Part shown: one piece after another, positions 63,370-64,000 of the stretch | Position numbering within the stretch: position 1 is the first letter of the stretch | Layout of the letters: every line of letters begins with the position of its first letter | Assembly (NCBI GenBank): GCA_025055285.1 | Contig: JANWXM010000016.1 | Coordinates: 1 to 64,000, forward strand | Reading direction: 5' to 3' | Length of the DNA stretch: 64,000 nt | From: Saprospiraceae bacterium | GTDB taxonomy: Bacteria; Bacteroidota; Bacteroidia; Chitinophagales; Saprospiraceae | The notes under the pieces: generated by a model | Seen by the model: only the letters and a program-made list of their open reading frames with translations | Databases searched by the model: none | Told to the model about the DNA's origin: nothing | Made by a program: the position numbers and the translations under genes

Positions 63370-64000
63370 TTACCAACGCCTTCTTCCTAGCGAAACCACA
63401 GTAGCGGCCAGAAACAAGGCAATTAGTGAGAGGAAATACACTACGTCGCGCGTATCAATCAATCCGCGACTCATTGAGTCATAATGGTATTGAATGCCAA
63501 AAGCCTGTACGATATCGTCTGTTTTTCCGAAAAAAATAGGGAGACGGCTGATCAAATCAAATATTTGAAAGAAGAAAAAGCCTAAGAAGGCAGCCAGCAA
63601 AAAGGCTACAATTTGGCTTTGCGTCAGCGAAGAGGCAAATAAACCAATAGCAACAAAAACTGCTGCCAGAAAAAGCAAGCCGATGTAAGATCCCAAAATA
63701 CCACCACTGTCCAAATTGCCCGGAGGAGCACCCAATTGATACACTGTTAGATAGTACAGTCCTGTAGGCAGCAAGGCAAAAACAACGAGCGTCAGGCACG
63801 CCAAAAATTTGCCGCCCACGATTTGCCAATCTGAGAGCGGACGAGTGACAAGCAGTTCTAGGGTGCCTGTTTGAATCTCTTCAGAGAAAGAACGCATCGT
63901 TACGGCGGGAATAAGAAACAAAAAGACCTGTGGCGCTATGGCGAAAAGGGTATCCAGGGTAGCAAAACGATTGTCTAGGATGCTGTACTCTGGAAATACC
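63370..64000 (-). CDS. gldF: Gliding motility ABC permease GldF, N-terminus cut by window end
   Basis: The frame stays open to the window edge; the leftmost usable start (TTG at 63921) is internal. The visible 210 residues are the C-terminal part of an ABC-2 type permease: SILDNRFATLDTLFAIAPQV, then FLIPAVTMRSFSEEIQTGTL, ELLVTRPLSDWQIVGGKFLA and six to seven hydrophobic segments ending LAATVVSLGRRRW. This is the GldF pattern; GldF with GldA (ATPase) and GldG supports gliding and T9SS function. The downstream gldG is not seen: xthA converges with a 110-base gap. Confidence 0.88.
   Translation of the reverse strand, partial: VFPEYSILDNRFATLDTLFAIAPQVFLFLIPAVTMRSFSEEIQTGTLELLVTRPLSDWQIVGGKFLACLTLVVFALLPTGLYYLTVYQLGAPPGNLDSGGILGSYIGLLFLAAVFVAIGLFASSLTQSQIVAFLLAAFLGFFFFQIFDLISRLPIFFGKTDDIVQAFGIQYHYDSMSRGLIDTRDVVYFLSLIALFLAATVVSLGRRRW

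Noticed and set aside
1-64000. CRISPR arrays, insertion sequences, rRNA operons
   Set aside because: No regularly spaced direct repeats, transposase motifs or conserved rRNA segments were found on reading through.

Overview
The window is a stretch of chromosome from a member of the Bacteroidota. The evidence is a GldF permease, two type IX secretion (T9SS) substrates (one with a Por-type tail, one with a CHU_C-type tail), a RemB-like barrel, SprB-type repeats, a NagB-LmbE fusion, Bat genes, and many -7 promoter boxes of the form TAnnTTTG with almost no Shine-Dalgarno sites. Coding density is high. I see no rRNA, tRNA, CRISPR array, insertion sequence or prophage, so this looks like core chromosome of an aerobic, envelope-rich, probably gliding or adhesive bacterium. 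The exact lineage cannot be fixed by eye.

Layout. 1-2.0 kb: a cut-off membrane protein and a site-2 protease with CBS domains. 2.2-9.7 kb: a minus-strand run (MsbA-like ABC exporter, START-domain protein with an apparent +1 frameshift, UbiD-like decarboxylase, orphan peptide-binding lipoprotein, DUF3127, CvpA). 9.8-13.5 kb: OmpA protein, its helix-hairpin-helix partner, a DUF721/DciA protein and a LolC/E-type permease. 13.8-24.4 kb: a secreted sugar dehydrogenase and a 1162-residue adhesin, both T9SS cargo, separated by PrmC, DUF5606, a glycosyltransferase, Obg and a DUF6089 protein. 24.7-34 kb: a TPR sensor kinase, an unnamed membrane family with PiT-like motifs, CdsA, a glycosyltransferase, a membrane protein, an amidohydrolase, and a sodium symporter with a 47-residue partner. 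34.3-45.6 kb: a substrate-binding-fold lipoprotein, malic enzyme/phosphotransacetylase, acyl-CoA reductase, TrmD, a secreted lipase, a His-rich metal transporter, a Ca/Na antiporter and NagB-LmbE. 45.7-52.8 kb: a TIGR04283-type glycosyltransferase with DUF547, a holin-X type pair, a long gene-poor stretch, a lipoprotein, PurD, a TonB-domain protein and an Lrp regulator. 53-64 kb: a cytochrome c maturation operon ending in glutamate dehydrogenase, outer-membrane barrels including RemB, a BatB-BatC fusion, exonuclease III, and GldF cut by the window end.

How it fits together. Much of the window serves the cell envelope: lipid export, phospholipid synthesis, lipoprotein handling, outer-membrane barrels, surface adhesion and gliding. 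Central metabolism (malic enzyme, glutamate dehydrogenase, PurD, NagB) and housekeeping translation/GTPase genes (TrmD, PrmC, Obg) lie between. The points most worth a second look are the START gene, whose signal peptide sits in another frame just before a CCC-T slip site behind an AGGAGG; the PiT-like membrane family; a CcsA with a large periplasmic insertion; and the small partner of the sodium symporter.
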